NCBI RefSeq assembly: GCF_004339085.1
Contig: NZ_SMFX01000001.1
Coordinates: forward strand, 2,451,352-2,515,351
From: Thiogranum longum
GTDB lineage: Bacteria; Pseudomonadota; Gammaproteobacteria; DSM-19610
Reading direction: 5' to 3'
Length of the DNA: 64,000 nucleotides
Each line of letters opens with the position of its first letter. The first letter of the stretch is position 1. The position numbers were made by a program, and so were the translations under genes. The notes beneath the pieces were generated by a model. That model saw only the letters and a program-made list of their open reading frames with translations, did not search any database and was not told the DNA's origin. Positions 46,290 to 55,822 of this stretch are shown here, one piece after another.

Positions 46290-47243
46290 ATGCACGGCGT
46301 TGTGCTCGACGTGGACAGTCTGCATCCACCGGACCTTGACCTGCAGCCCGTGTGCACACAGCTTGTCCCCTGCCACCTGTACCCGCATACCGACGCGGAA
46401 CAGGTGCAGGAACGCATTACCGGCGCACAGGTCGTTATCACCAACAAGGTCGCGCTGACGGCAGACCATATACAGTCCAGCCCGGCACTGAAACTGATTT
46501 GTGTTGCCGCAACCGGCACCAATAATATAGACCTCGAGGCTGCAACACGTGCCGGAATCCAGGTCTGTAATGCCAGGGATTATGCCACTGCGTCAGTTGT
46601 CGAACATGTTTTTGCGCTACTGCTTACCCTGACGCGCCGGCTCGATCGCTACCGCGATTGCGTACGCCGGGGTGACTGGTACAAAAGCCAGGAGTTTTGT
46701 GTCTTTGACGAACCCATCGGACAACTGTCCGGCCAGACGCTGGGGATCATTGGCTACGGCACACTGGGCAAGGCGGTCGCGCAGGCTGCGCAGGCATTTT
46801 CCATGAACGTACAGGTTGCACAAAGCCTGCAGGGTACAGCACAGCCCGGTCGCGTGGCACTGGAATCATTACTGGCAACCTCGGACGTCATCAGTCTGCA
46901 CTGCCCGCTCAGCGATACAACCCGCGGGTTGATCGGCGCAGCCGAACTCAGCAGCATGAAACCCGGCGCAATACTCATTAATACCGCGCGCGGCGGCATA
47001 GTCGATGAACAGGCCCTGGTTGATGCCCTTCAGCAAAAGGCTATCCACGCTGCTGCTATCGATGTACTTGCCGATGAGCCACCGCAAAAAGACCATCCTT
47101 TGCTTAACCTTCAGTCACCTCGGCTTATTGTCACGCCGCACGTCGCCTGGGCAAGTCAAACAGCCAGACAACAGCTCATTGACGAACTGGCAAAAAACAT
47201 CACTGCATTCCTGCGCGGCAGGCCGCGCAACCTCGTAAACTGA
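46290..47243 (+). CDS. D-isomer-specific 2-hydroxyacid dehydrogenase
   Basis: The 317-residue protein has the D-2-hydroxyacid dehydrogenase fold: GQTLGIIGYGTLGKAVAQAA (NAD motif), the catalytic Arg in NTARGGIVDE, Glu in DVLADEPP and His in VTPHVAWAS. NTRP-like starting region LICVAATGTNNIDLEAA also fits. Hydroxypyruvate/glycerate dehydrogenase (HprA-like) is a plausible activity, but the substrate cannot be fixed from the sequence. It follows the chalcone-isomerase-like gene after one base. Confidence 0.87.
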   Translation: MHGVVLDVDSLHPPDLDLQPVCTQLVPCHLYPHTDAEQVQERITGAQVVITNKVALTADHIQSSPALKLICVAATGTNNIDLEAATRAGIQVCNARDYATASVVEHVFALLLTLTRRLDRYRDCVRRGDWYKSQEFCVFDEPIGQLSGQTLGIIGYGTLGKAVAQAAQAFSMNVQVAQSLQGTAQPGRVALESLLATSDVISLHCPLSDTTRGLIGAAELSSMKPGAILINTARGGIVDEQALVDALQQKAIHAAAIDVLADEPPQKDHPLLNLQSPRLIVTPHVAWASQTARQQLIDELAKNITAFLRGRPRNLVN

Positions 47244-47247
47244 AAGG

Positions 47248-47520
47248 CTAGTGCCTGGGACGTCGCATTCGCCAGACCCCTCTGGGCTTGGCCAGGTTTA
47301 CCTTGAGATTGCGCCCCTCGAACTCTACTCCGTCCATGGCGTTGACCGCAGTTTCAACGGCCTCGTCATCCATTTCCACAAAAGCGAACCCGCGCGGCTT
47401 GCCCGTGTAGCGATCACTCACCAGCTTGACTGACTTGACCTCGCCATGTGTTGAAAACAGTTCACGCAACTGGTCAGATGTTGTGTCAAAAGCAATGTTA
47501 CCCACATAGATTGATTTCAT
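47248..47520 (-). CDS. RNA-recognition-motif (RRM) RNA-binding protein
   Basis: The 90-residue protein is a single RRM: RNP2 is SIYVGNIAFD, RNP1 is KPRGFAFVEM, and the ends are basic (KPRGVWRMRRPRH). Small RRM proteins occur in cyanobacteria and some Proteobacteria and bind single-stranded RNA, sometimes in cold response. The ATG at 47520 has GGAG before a run of A; the frame upstream has no similarity. It is convergent with the dehydrogenase gene. Confidence 0.9.
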   Translation of the reverse strand: MKSIYVGNIAFDTTSDQLRELFSTHGEVKSVKLVSDRYTGKPRGFAFVEMDDEAVETAVNAMDGVEFEGRNLKVNLAKPRGVWRMRRPRH

Positions 47521-47821
47521 TTTTTTTCTCCACCCTCCTTTGCCATTTGCAATATCCTGCTGCCGCGTATCTCCGGCCACTGCAAACTTCAACGAACCTC
47601 CATATCGAAACACCCGCCCGCACATACCTGTAAACCAGACCCGGGAAACGGGGTAACAAAAAAAGTATAGACCAGACTGGCTGCCATTAAAGCCTGAACA
47701 AGCGTTCAGACAAGCACCGCCAACCTGTACTTCAGGACAGGTCATTAAAAGCTGATACTGGACAAAGGTTGGCGAAGGCCACCCCTGGATCGACCCGGCG
47801 CCACTGAACATACCAGCACAA
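47521..47821. other. Intergenic stretch, nothing identified
   Basis: Between the RRM gene and yjbQ on the same strand no coding region, RNA gene or repeat was recognised. It probably holds the RRM promoter and leader; the leader is pyrimidine- and A-rich near 47520. A cold-shock-type untranslated region is possible but unproven. Confidence 0.4.
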
Positions 47822-48238
47822 CTACTCTCCGCAGAGGGTCACACTGACCTTGCGCCGGTGCGCGGATGTCCGGTGTTCCCAGAGATAAACACCTTGCCAG
47901 ACGCCAAGATCGCAATGCCCTCCCGATACCGGCACCGTCAGAGCGTTACCCGTCAGCATACTGCGTACGTGCGCCGGCATATCGTCAGGGCCTTCGTCAA
48001 CGTGATGGAACAAAGGGTCACCATCCGGTGCCAGTCGTTGCATAAAGCGCTCGAGATCTGATCTGACCTCCGGATCGGCATTTTCACATAACATCAGTGA
48101 AGCACTGGTATGGTGCACAAAAATCAGGCACATGCCGGTTGAAATGCCGGATTCGGCCAGTCTGGCATTGATTTGCCTAACAATTGGCAGGCTGCCCCGC
48201 CCCGGTGTATCGACCGTGAAACACGTCTGAAAGATCAT
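47822..48238 (-). CDS. yjbQ: YjbQ / UPF0047 family protein
   Basis: The 138-residue protein matches the YjbQ family: ISTGMCLIFVHHTSASLMLCENADPEVRSDLERF, then DGDPLFHHVDEGPDDMPAHVRSMLTG and GVYLWEHRTSAHRRKV. Some members act as weak thiamine-phosphate synthases, and a metal site with HH and H is conserved. The real role is not known. It is divergent from typA, 64 bases apart. Confidence 0.92.
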   Translation of the reverse strand: MIFQTCFTVDTPGRGSLPIVRQINARLAESGISTGMCLIFVHHTSASLMLCENADPEVRSDLERFMQRLAPDGDPLFHHVDEGPDDMPAHVRSMLTGNALTVPVSGGHCDLGVWQGVYLWEHRTSAHRRKVSVTLCGE

Positions 48239-48302
48239 GTTTTCTCCCTCCAGCGGGTTAATTCATGTATAATTTCCGCTCTTTTACTCGCGAGAAAATC
48301 CC

Positions 48303-50117
48303 GTGATCGAACGTCTACGTAATATTGCCATCATCGCCCATGTCGACCATGGAAAAACCACCCTTGTCGACCAGATGCTTTCACAGTCCGGCACACTCGG
48401 TGACCGGGCTGCTACACCCGAGCGGGTGATGGATTCAAACGATCTCGAGCGCGAGCGCGGGATCACCATTCTATCCAAAAATACTGCAATCGAATGGAAT
48501 GACTACCATATCAACATTGTCGATACGCCCGGACACGCGGATTTCGGCGGTGAGGTAGAACGCGTATTGTCGATGGTCGACTCGGTACTGCTGCTGGTCG
48601 ACGCCGTGGAAGGCCCCATGCCTCAAACCCGCTTCGTTACCCAGAAAGCGCTTGAGCGGGGACTCAAACCGATTGTCGTCATCAACAAGATCGATCGCCC
48701 GGGGTCACGACCGGACTGGGTGCTTGACCAGACCTTCGACCTGTTCGACCGCCTCGGCGCCACTGATGAGCAACTGGATTTCTCCGTTGTCTATGCCTCC
48801 GGCCTGCAGGGATTTGCCGGCCTGGAAGCCGATATGCACGAGGGTAATATGACCCCGCTGTTCGAAGTTATCGTTAACACCGTTCCAGCGCCAGACGTCG
48901 ATACTGAAGGCCCGTTCCAGATGCAGGTCAGCTCGCTTGATTACAACAGCTATGTTGGCGTCATCGGCATTGGCCGTATCACGCGTGGGCGTGTCAAAAC
49001 CAACACACCGGTTACGGTTGTCGACCGGGAAGGCAAACAACGTAATGCGCGTATTTTGCAAATCAACGGCTTCCTCGGACTGGAGCGCGTAGAGGTACCT
49101 GAAGCGCGCGCCGGAGATATCATTGCCTTTACCGGTATTGACGGTCTCGGCATCTCCGACACACTTTGCGACCCGACCTGCGTGGAAGCCCTGCCGCCAC
49201 TGAGTATTGATGAACCCACCATCAGTATGACCTTCCAGGTCAACAATTCACCGTTTTGCGGCCGTGAAGGCAAGTTTGTCACGTCACGACAGATTCGCGA
49301 ACGCCTCGACCGGGAGCTGGTGCACAATGTTGCGCTGCGGGTCGATGATACCGAGGATCCGGACAAGTTCCGCGTCTCTGGTCGTGGTGAACTGCACCTT
49401 TCAATCCTGATCGAAACCATGCGCCGCGAAGGCTATGAGCTTGGCGTGTCACGTCCGGAGGTCATCTATCGGGAAGTCGATGGCGTAGTGGAGGAACCCT
49501 ACGAACAGTTGACCGTCGATGTCGAGGAACAGCACCAGGGTACGGTGATGGAAAAACTCGGCGAGCGCGGCGCCGACCTGCGCGACATGGCCCCTGATGG
49601 TAACGGACGGGTACGTATGGAGTTCATCATCCCGTCGCGCGGGCTGATCGGTTTCCGTACCGAATTCCTCACCGCTACCCAGGGCAGCGGCCTGATCTAC
49701 AATGTTTTCGCCCACTATGCCCCGGAGAAGAAAGGCACCTTCGGCCAGCGCATCAACGGTGTGCTCATCGCCAATGGCGCCGGCAAGGCACTCGCCTACG
49801 CATTGTTCAACCTCCAGGAACGCGGCCGTCTGTTTGTCGAACATGCGGAGCCGGTTTACGAAGGCATGCTGGTCGGCATACACACGCGCGATAACGACCT
49901 TGTCGTCAACCCGCTGAAGGCCAAACAGCTGAACAACATTCGTGCCGCCGGTACCGATGAGAACCTGGTACTCACGACACCGATTCGCATGACGCTCGAG
50001 CAGGCACTTGAGTTCATCGACGATGATGAACTGGTGGAGGTCACCCCCCAGAATATCCGCCTGCGCAAAAAACTGTTACTGGAACACGAGCGCAAGCGTG
50101 CGGCACGCGCCAGCTAA
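48303..50117 (+). CDS. typA: TypA/BipA, ribosome-associated GTPase
   Basis: The 604-residue translational GTPase has P-loop [32 protein letters not shown] and the C-terminal BipA-specific domain ([18 protein letters not shown]). It binds ribosomes and acts in 50S assembly and cold or stress adaptation. Translation begins at GTG (48303). TATAAT at 48268-48273, preceded by TG, suggests an extended -10 promoter just upstream. Lys-rich C-terminus ends [13 protein letters not shown]. Confidence 0.97.
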   Translation: MIERLRNIAIIAHVDHGKTTLVDQMLSQSGTLGDRAATPERVMDSNDLERERGITILSKNTAIEWNDYHINIVDTPGHADFGGEVERVLSMVDSVLLLVDAVEGPMPQTRFVTQKALERGLKPIVVINKIDRPGSRPDWVLDQTFDLFDRLGATDEQLDFSVVYASGLQGFAGLEADMHEGNMTPLFEVIVNTVPAPDVDTEGPFQMQVSSLDYNSYVGVIGIGRITRGRVKTNTPVTVVDREGKQRNARILQINGFLGLERVEVPEARAGDIIAFTGIDGLGISDTLCDPTCVEALPPLSIDEPTISMTFQVNNSPFCGREGKFVTSRQIRERLDRELVHNVALRVDDTEDPDKFRVSGRGELHLSILIETMRREGYELGVSRPEVIYREVDGVVEEPYEQLTVDVEEQHQGTVMEKLGERGADLRDMAPDGNGRVRMEFIIPSRGLIGFRTEFLTATQGSGLIYNVFAHYAPEKKGTFGQRINGVLIANGAGKALAYALFNLQERGRLFVEHAEPVYEGMLVGIHTRDNDLVVNPLKAKQLNNIRAAGTDENLVLTTPIRMTLEQALEFIDDDELVEVTPQNIRLRKKLLLEHERKRAARAS

Positions 50118-50123
50118 CGCTGC

Positions 50124-50654
50124 TTACTGCCCGGCCCACCAGAGGCGTAACCTTAAACCGGTTTCCGTGGTATACCCCACCCCGGAAAACCGGATCTGGT
50201 TGTCCTTGTCTATAACAAGACTGGCCGGAACGCCCTTGATGCCATAGCGCCGGCTTATTGCGCCAGACGGATCGGTCACAACCGGGTAACTGACGCCCTT
50301 TGCGGCCATCCACTCAAGCAACTTATCCGCTGGCATGTCATCGATCGAAACGGTTAACACCGGGTAATCTTCCGAGATGCGCTGAATACTCCCCTGCTCA
50401 AGATTGCATACCGGGCACCAGCTGGCCCAGAAGTGCAATAACAGGGGACGCTCATGCACAGACTCCAGAGAAACAGCCTTTCCATCCAGCAAAACGCCTT
50501 CGAAAGCAGGCGCCGGACCTTCCACGACCTCTCTGGTCTGGTACATCTGTATCGCCGTCAGGGCAAGCACGAACAACAGCGCCTCGAAGGCATACCGCAG
50601 CCAGTGCCGTTTCCGTGAAATTTTTGAATCTGAAGCGGGTTCCGGGTTTTTCAT
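50124..50654 (-). CDS. Membrane-anchored TlpA/ScsD-like thioredoxin
   Basis: The 176-residue protein has one N-terminal membrane helix (LRYAFEALLFVLALTAIQMY) and a periplasmic thioredoxin fold with the redox motif HFWASWCPVC, then YPVVTDPSGAISRRYGIKGVPASLVID with the cis-Pro loop. It resembles ScsD and TlpA-type disulphide proteins. The frame runs upstream to a TTG at 50687; ATG 50654 is chosen. It is convergent with typA. Targets may be cytochrome c maturation or copper tolerance proteins, but there is no direct link here. Confidence 0.82.
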   Translation of the reverse strand: MKNPEPASDSKISRKRHWLRYAFEALLFVLALTAIQMYQTREVVEGPAPAFEGVLLDGKAVSLESVHERPLLLHFWASWCPVCNLEQGSIQRISEDYPVLTVSIDDMPADKLLEWMAAKGVSYPVVTDPSGAISRRYGIKGVPASLVIDKDNQIRFSGVGYTTETGLRLRLWWAGQ

Positions 50655-50732
50655 ACAGCACTTTGGTGACTGGTTCACAGAATCCAATGGCGCGAAAGCC
50701 TAGTCTGGAATCCGGTCAGTGGGGTCATAGTG

Positions 50733-51254
50733 ATGGTATCACTTTTTCAACAGTTTTCAGCCTGGGGGTGCGGGATACTGCTGATGACCGCCTGCGCGCC
50801 AGCATCCGCTGAATCCAGCCTGCCAAATTTCACCAACAGCGACGGGCGCCTGGCACATGACGAGGTTATTGCACACATTCCCCGCCACCTCGCGGAAACA
50901 CCTTCTGTCGCGCTTGCGAAGTTCAATATTGTGCTCTACCGGGCAAAACATCTGACCGAACAGCGACTTTGTGAAGGGAAATGGACGCCCCGTGGCGCTC
51001 TGCTTTACCAATACATCCCGGGAGAGGCAGACACGCGCCCACACACAAGTGGAAACAAGCCAGGGTCATGGCTTGTGCAAACCTTCCGAAGCCCTGTAAA
51101 CCTGGCTTGTCCTGACACCACCCGAGCAGAGTATTTCCTGGAAATGAGCCGCCATCTGCCGGCCTGGATAAGCGTGCGACCTGCCGGACAGATAACAGTG
51201 TTCAGACTCGGGCAGGCATTTACCGGTGGCCAACACCCGCTAGCCGCTCGTTAG
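50733..51254 (+). CDS. Exported protein of unknown function
   Basis: The 173-residue protein has a signal peptide (SAWGCGILLMTACAPASA), possibly with a lipoprotein-like Cys at about 20 (LLMTACAP), then a soluble domain rich in polar residues. Family similarity was not recognised. ATG 50733 is chosen over a GTG three bases upstream; GGGG lies 8 bases before it. It overlaps the convergent yihY by 15 bases. Confidence 0.6.
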   Translation: MVSLFQQFSAWGCGILLMTACAPASAESSLPNFTNSDGRLAHDEVIAHIPRHLAETPSVALAKFNIVLYRAKHLTEQRLCEGKWTPRGALLYQYIPGEADTRPHTSGNKPGSWLVQTFRSPVNLACPDTTRAEYFLEMSRHLPAWISVRPAGQITVFRLGQAFTGGQHPLAAR

Positions 51255-52583
51255 ACTCTTGTCACCTACCAGGTCTTTCAGTGTGCGGTCTCCCATCGCT
51301 TCGTGAGCAGCCGTGTTCACCGCCACCAGGAGTTGCTCAACATGGCTCTCGCCGGGCAGGGTACTGATGGTCAACAAACGGTTCTCTCCTGCACTTCGTA
51401 CCGCATCATATAATTGCGACACCAGGATGGTGTCGATATCACGCCGCGGCAGGTAGGCCGGTTCATCATCACAGGTTTCTGACAGAAATCCGCTTTCCAG
51501 CATTAACCGCAATACTTTGTGTACCGGCTGCATAGGCAACCCCAGATACTGCACAAGCGCATCAAGCGTCCATGGCTCCCGGTTGTTGAAATGGTGTGCC
51601 GCAACCATATACATCACCTGCAGAGCGAGTCGTTCCTGCAGGCGGTTACTCAGCTGTAATTTTACCGGTTCGCGCGTCAGGTACTGGGGATACTGCACAT
51701 AAAACGCGACCTGGGCACCCAATAAAAGAATAAGCCAGCTCAGGTACAGCCAGATAAGCAATAACACCAGGATGGCAAAACCCGAATAAATCGCCGCATA
51801 ATTTGGCGAGGTTGCCACGAATGCAGCAAATATCCAGCCACTGGTTTGCCATAACACGCCCGCAACCACGCCACCAACCAGGGCAGGCACCATTTTCACC
51901 CGCGTATTGGGTATAAACAGGTAGATAAAACTGAATGTCACAATGACCAGCAAGTAGGGAATCAGTTTGCCGGTCAGTACCAGTATACGACCAATCGGCT
52001 CCACGCCCATCAGGCTTTGCACTGCACTGTGACTGGTGATTGTCGCGGTCAGCCCTACCGCTGCAAACATCAGCACAGGCCCGATCAGAATGACACTGAG
52101 ATAGCTGGAAAAGCGCTGCGCCATACCTCGCAAACGGTCAACCTGCCACACATAATTAAATGATGATTCGATTTTTTGCGTAAGAGAAACAACGGTATAG
52201 AGAAGAAATACCAACCCCAGCGAACCCAGCACACCTGCCTTGATATTCTCTACAAAACCAATGACGTTGCTGGATATTTCTGCTCCACGCGGACCCAATG
52301 GCGCAAGAACATTCGCCAGTATGGGTTCGAGTTGGTTGTGTACACCAAAACCTTTGAGCACAGAAAAACTGACGGCCAGGAGTGGCACGGTCGACAACAA
52401 CGTCGTGTACACGAGACTCATTGCCCTGAGATTCAACTGACCTCCGAGTAACTGACGCAACACGACAACCAACATACGAACAGGGAGTATGACCCAGCGT
52501 TTCGTGCGTTCCATTTCACGCAGGTCTTGACGCCATAACCCGTCCGTAAAACGCGAGTAAAAATGAAATAGCCGGTTGGTCAT
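51240..52583 (-). CDS. YihY/BrkB family membrane protein
   Basis: The 447-residue protein has the YihY (formerly RNase BN) membrane domain with six helices (SLVYTTLLSTVPLLAVSFSVLKGFG, GSLGLVFLLYTVVSLTQKIESSFNYVW, AIYSGFAILVLLLIWLYLSWLILLLGAQV). A C-terminal winged-helix-like region follows (about 320-440; LTREPVKLQLSNRLQERLALQVMYMVAAHHF, TLDALVQYLGLPMQPVHKVLRLMLESGFL). This domain arrangement occurs in several Gammaproteobacteria. Function is unknown. ATG 52583 has AGGGA upstream. The old nuclease label should not be used. Confidence 0.85.
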   Translation of the reverse strand: MTNRLFHFYSRFTDGLWRQDLREMERTKRWVILPVRMLVVVLRQLLGGQLNLRAMSLVYTTLLSTVPLLAVSFSVLKGFGVHNQLEPILANVLAPLGPRGAEISSNVIGFVENIKAGVLGSLGLVFLLYTVVSLTQKIESSFNYVWQVDRLRGMAQRFSSYLSVILIGPVLMFAAVGLTATITSHSAVQSLMGVEPIGRILVLTGKLIPYLLVIVTFSFIYLFIPNTRVKMVPALVGGVVAGVLWQTSGWIFAAFVATSPNYAAIYSGFAILVLLLIWLYLSWLILLLGAQVAFYVQYPQYLTREPVKLQLSNRLQERLALQVMYMVAAHHFNNREPWTLDALVQYLGLPMQPVHKVLRLMLESGFLSETCDDEPAYLPRRDIDTILVSQLYDAVRSAGENRLLTISTLPGESHVEQLLVAVNTAAHEAMGDRTLKDLVGDKSLTSG

Positions 52584-52990
52584 GTACTGAATCCCTGTTA
52601 TAGAAATGTTGCACATACGCAACGATTAACAAAACAAAACCGCCTTCAATGCCGGAAATATAACGTCTGGCAAAAAAATATTTACGACATATATAACCCT
52701 GAAATCCGGTTTGCAGGAGGATATGTCTCTTTATGATCACATATCAGCTGAATTTTTCAATATGCAACGAAACACTGTTATTTACTTACGAAACCGATAT
52801 TGGCAAAGAGTTTTCTTGCCCTGCCAACGAGTTATGAATACATATACTCACTCAAAACGGACTCATAAGTTACACCGTAATCATAGAGCCAAATATTACC
52901 TAGGTGTTGTAATTTGTTCTTTTTTCATTAAAGTTTTAAATGTAAACGCCGTTACGTTGCGCGAATCATATCTTGAAGGAGGTATTCCTC
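52584..52990. other. AT-rich intergenic stretch before the histone-like gene
   Basis: No convincing gene was found. The stretch is notably AT-rich compared with the rest of the window and probably carries divergent promoters for yihY and the histone-like gene. A short open frame overlapping it lacks family similarity. Confidence 0.5.
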
Positions 52991-53419
52991 ATGGCAGCGA
53001 GAAAGAAAACTGTTAAGCGTAAGGCAACCGCCAAAAAGAAAAAGGTAGTTGCTAAAAAGAGAAAGGTAGCACCGAAGAAGAAGCGTGCTGCAAGCAAGAA
53101 GAAAGTTGCAAAGAGAAAAACTTCGAAGAAAAAAGCTTCGAAGAAAAAGGTAGCCAAGAAAAAGGCCACCAAGAAAAAAGCTTCGAAGAAGAAAACTTCG
53201 AAGAAACGCGTAGCCAAGAAAAAGGCTTCGAAGAAAAAGGCAGCCAAGAAAAAGGCTACCCGGAAAAAAGCTTCGAAGAAGCGCGTAGCCAAGAAAAAGG
53301 CTACCCGGAAAAAAGCTTCGAAGAAAAAGGCGGCCAAGAAAAAGGCTACCCGGAAAAAAGCTTCGAAGAAGCGCGTAGCCAAGAAAAAGGCTACCAGGAA
53401 GAAGGCTCGCCGTCGTTAA
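52991..53419 (+). CDS. Histone H1-like lysine-rich DNA-binding protein (AlgP-like)
   Basis: The 142-residue protein is made almost only of Lys, Ala, Arg, Ser, Thr and Val, in KKASKKK and KKATRKK repeats. Such proteins (AlgP, HctB, H1-like) bind DNA non-specifically and alter chromosome structure; AlgP regulates alginate genes in Pseudomonas. From about residue 85 it follows a 15-residue period. ATG 52991 has AAGGAGG 9 bases upstream. Repeat-driven length change would be expected between strains. A terminator follows. Confidence 0.9.
   Translation: MAARKKTVKRKATAKKKKVVAKKRKVAPKKKRAASKKKVAKRKTSKKKASKKKVAKKKATKKKASKKKTSKKRVAKKKASKKKAAKKKATRKKASKKRVAKKKATRKKASKKKAAKKKATRKKASKKRVAKKKATRKKARRR
53243..53405 (+). 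repeat. 45-base tandem repeat inside the histone-like gene
   Basis: Units begin at 53243, 53288, 53333 and 53378, exactly 45 bases apart, each starting GCCAAGAAAAAGGCTACC. They encode alternating AKKKATRKKASKKRV and AKKKATRKKASKKKA units. The last unit is degenerate. Confidence 0.92.
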
Positions 53420-53436
53420 GCGGCACCTCCTGTAAG

Positions 53437-53466
53437 AAAGGCCTGCGAATGCAGGCCTTTTTTTTA
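53437..53466 (+). terminator. Rho-independent terminator of the histone-like gene
   Basis: AAAGGCCTGC-GAAT-GCAGGCCTTT forms a 10-base-pair hairpin followed by more T. It begins 18 bases after the stop codon. Confidence 0.93.
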
Positions 53467-53749
53467 ACTGACTGTTTATAAAGCTTAAAATTTTAACTTC
53501 ACATCCGTTTTGTAGTTGCAAACCGCGCCCCTCCTCATGACGCCCTCCCCCAATCCCGGACAGAAACAGACCCTGCCGCCCGCTTCCCTGGCAAAAACCA
53601 CTTGTCCTGTATAAACGTGGCCAGCACCTCCCCCCCGGAACCGGATGCTCACTTAAATACCTTAGATGACAGTGGCTTACTAAAGATCTGGAATGACTGG
53701 CCGAAACCGACCCTGTAACCTCGTTTTCAAAAACAACCGGGTTGATGGT
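53467..53749. other. Intergenic stretch, nothing identified
   Basis: The region between the terminator and the response-regulator gene contains no recognisable gene or RNA. C-rich runs near 53528-53632 give no clear structure. Confidence 0.4.
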
Positions 53750-55000
53750 ATGACGGATTCAGATACTGACAAGACAACATTGATGGTTGTGGACGATTCA
53801 CGTCTCATGCGTGTGGCGGCCCGCAAAATTCTGAAAAACGACTTCATTATTATTGAAGCCGCAGATGGCGAGGAAGCCTGGGAAACTCTCCAGCAGCACC
53901 CTGATATTGCCCTGGTGATGTCAGATCTTTCAATGCCAAATCTCGATGGTCTCGGCTTACTGAAACGCATTCGTGAATCCCGATTCAGTGAGCTACCGGT
54001 CATAATAATCACCGGTGCGGAAGACGATGACGGCAGTAAAAAGACAGCCCTTGCTGCAGGCGCCAGCGACTTTATAACCAAGCCATTCGAATCCGTCCAA
54101 CTGCTGGCGCGCGCAAAGGCACAAGCACGCCAGAAAAATGTACAGGAAGCGCTACAACAAAGCGAAGCCGAGAAACAACAATTACAGGAAACCAGCCAGG
54201 TTGAACCCATGACCGGTCTGGCCAACAAACGTGCCTTTATCAATCATCTGGAAGAAAATCTGGCCTATGCTACGCGACACCGCACCGAACTTTCGCTGAT
54301 TCTGGTCCGCATAGAGAAATACAAGGTGCTGTTTTTGCGCCGCGGCAAGCAGGTTGCGGAACAACTGGCCAGAGAAGTTGCAAGGATTCTGGCTAATGGC
54401 CGTCGCCGTGAGGACACCGTTGGACATATTGCGCTGGACACCTTCGGAGTTCTTCTTCCTTCTGCCAACCTGCCAGGCTCCAAACGTGTGGTCAACCAGC
54501 TCACAGAAGCCATCGAGCAGCTGGAAATCAGTATTGAAGGTGTTTCCATACCCTTCAGTGTACGTTTTGGCCTGTGTAACCCGGATATTCGACCGGGGAT
54601 TAGTGCTGATGAAGTTATTACTCAGGCAGAAACCCGCCTGTCTTCTCCGCCAGCTGCTATGTCGACGCCAGTCAAACCCGCGACTGAAAGCCCGAACCAG
54701 GTCAGAACAGCTGTAGTGATGACCCCGCCCGCTGCAGCTACCGAAAGCCCACAGGAACCTGATGTCGCAACACCTGCAGAGGTACAGAAAGCACTTGATG
54801 CTCTCGTAAATAACAGCCGGACCAACACCTCGGCAGATACACTTGTGCGTGGCATTTTGCCCATACTGGATAACTGGAACCTTGCGAATGGACAACGCTA
54901 CGACGGGCTTGTTACTGCCTTGCGTACTGCACTTGAAGAGGCGGAAACCGTGGAAACGGCGACCACACGCCCGCAGCAACCACCCGAACTGGTCGACTGA
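53750..55000 (+). CDS. Response regulator with degenerate GGDEF domain
   Basis: The 416-residue protein has an N-terminal receiver domain with acidic pocket D15-D16, phospho-acceptor D59 (VMSDLSMPNLDG), T88 and K111. A coiled-coil linker (QEALQQSEAEKQQLQETSQ) leads to a GGDEF-like domain, but the catalytic motif is replaced by ALDTFGVLL, so cyclase activity is unlikely. The C-terminal 100 residues are Pro- and Thr-rich with unassigned function. The start ATG 53750 may differ from a possible ATG at 53693. No partner kinase is adjacent. Confidence 0.83.
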   Translation: MTDSDTDKTTLMVVDDSRLMRVAARKILKNDFIIIEAADGEEAWETLQQHPDIALVMSDLSMPNLDGLGLLKRIRESRFSELPVIIITGAEDDDGSKKTALAAGASDFITKPFESVQLLARAKAQARQKNVQEALQQSEAEKQQLQETSQVEPMTGLANKRAFINHLEENLAYATRHRTELSLILVRIEKYKVLFLRRGKQVAEQLAREVARILANGRRREDTVGHIALDTFGVLLPSANLPGSKRVVNQLTEAIEQLEISIEGVSIPFSVRFGLCNPDIRPGISADEVITQAETRLSSPPAAMSTPVKPATESPNQVRTAVVMTPPAAATESPQEPDVATPAEVQKALDALVNNSRTNTSADTLVRGILPILDNWNLANGQRYDGLVTALRTALEEAETVETATTRPQQPPELVD

Positions 55001-55265
55001 CAACACAGGCTGGCCACCGCCACCCCCTGAAATCCTGCAATAAACCGGCCTGCTGACAGAATTATCAACCTGACCCAGAACGTGGAATACAGCCAGGATA
55101 TTGTCAGAAAATCCGCCATTCCACTTCCCTGAAAGACCCGCGGGATGCCTTCCCGGCGCCATACCTGAAAGCCGTGGCAGAATAACGCCGGCACACCATG
55201 CAAATTTTCACCCAAACCGCTAGAATACGCGCCTGCAACTATCCAGCCACGCCATTTTTCCGGCC

Positions 55266-55811
55266 ATGACTACAGTGACGGCATCCACCTTGACTCAAGA
55301 CAGACAATCCAGCTTCAGCTACGAAGAACTCATCGCCTGCGGGCACGGCGAACTGTTCGGCCCCGGCAATGCCCGTTTGCCCCTGCCCCCCATGCTGATG
55401 TTCGACCGCATAACACATATCAGTGAAACAGGCGGTGCAAACGGCAAGGGTGAGATCATTGCCGAACTCGATATCAAACCGGAGTTGTGGTTTTTCGAGT
55501 GTCACTTCGAAACCGACCCGGTGATGCCCGGCTGTCTGGGTCTGGACGCCATGTGGCAACTGATCGGCTTTCACCTTGGCTGGCTCGGCGGCCCGGGGCG
55601 CGGTCGGGCGCTGGGTTCCGGTGAGGTCAAATTCAGCGGCCAGGTAACGCCCGATGCAAAAAAGCTGACCTACCGCATCGACCTCAAGCGTGTTATCCAG
55701 CGAAAACTGTATATGGGCATCGGCGACGCCTGCATGGATGTCGATGGCAAGGAAATTTATCACGCAAAGAATTTGCGTGTCGGACTGTTCACCTCTACTG
55801 AAAATTTCTAG
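55266..55811 (+). CDS. fabA: FabA, 3-hydroxydecanoyl-ACP dehydratase/isomerase
   Basis: The 181-residue hot-dog-fold enzyme dehydrates 3-hydroxyacyl-ACP and isomerises the product for unsaturated fatty acid synthesis. The catalytic His and Asp are H80 ([14 protein letters not shown]) and D94 ([10 protein letters not shown]). Its length is about 10 residues greater than E. coli FabA at the N-terminus. It lies 11 bases before fabB, the usual gene pair. Confidence 0.97.
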   Translation: MTTVTASTLTQDRQSSFSYEELIACGHGELFGPGNARLPLPPMLMFDRITHISETGGANGKGEIIAELDIKPELWFFECHFETDPVMPGCLGLDAMWQLIGFHLGWLGGPGRGRALGSGEVKFSGQVTPDAKKLTYRIDLKRVIQRKLYMGIGDACMDVDGKEIYHAKNLRVGLFTSTENF

Positions 55812-55822
55812 GATTTATTGAT

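Noticed and set aside
52711-53016. A 101-codon frame before the histone-like gene
   Set aside because: It overlaps the true start of the histone-like gene and lies in AT-rich promoter DNA.
52952-53521. Long minus-strand frames rich in Phe and Leu opposite the histone-like gene
   Set aside because: They are the complement of AAG/AAA-rich Lys codons and only mirror the repeats.
54182-55162. A 326-codon minus-strand frame opposite the response regulator
   Set aside because: No similarity; the plus-strand gene has an intact receiver domain and explains the region.
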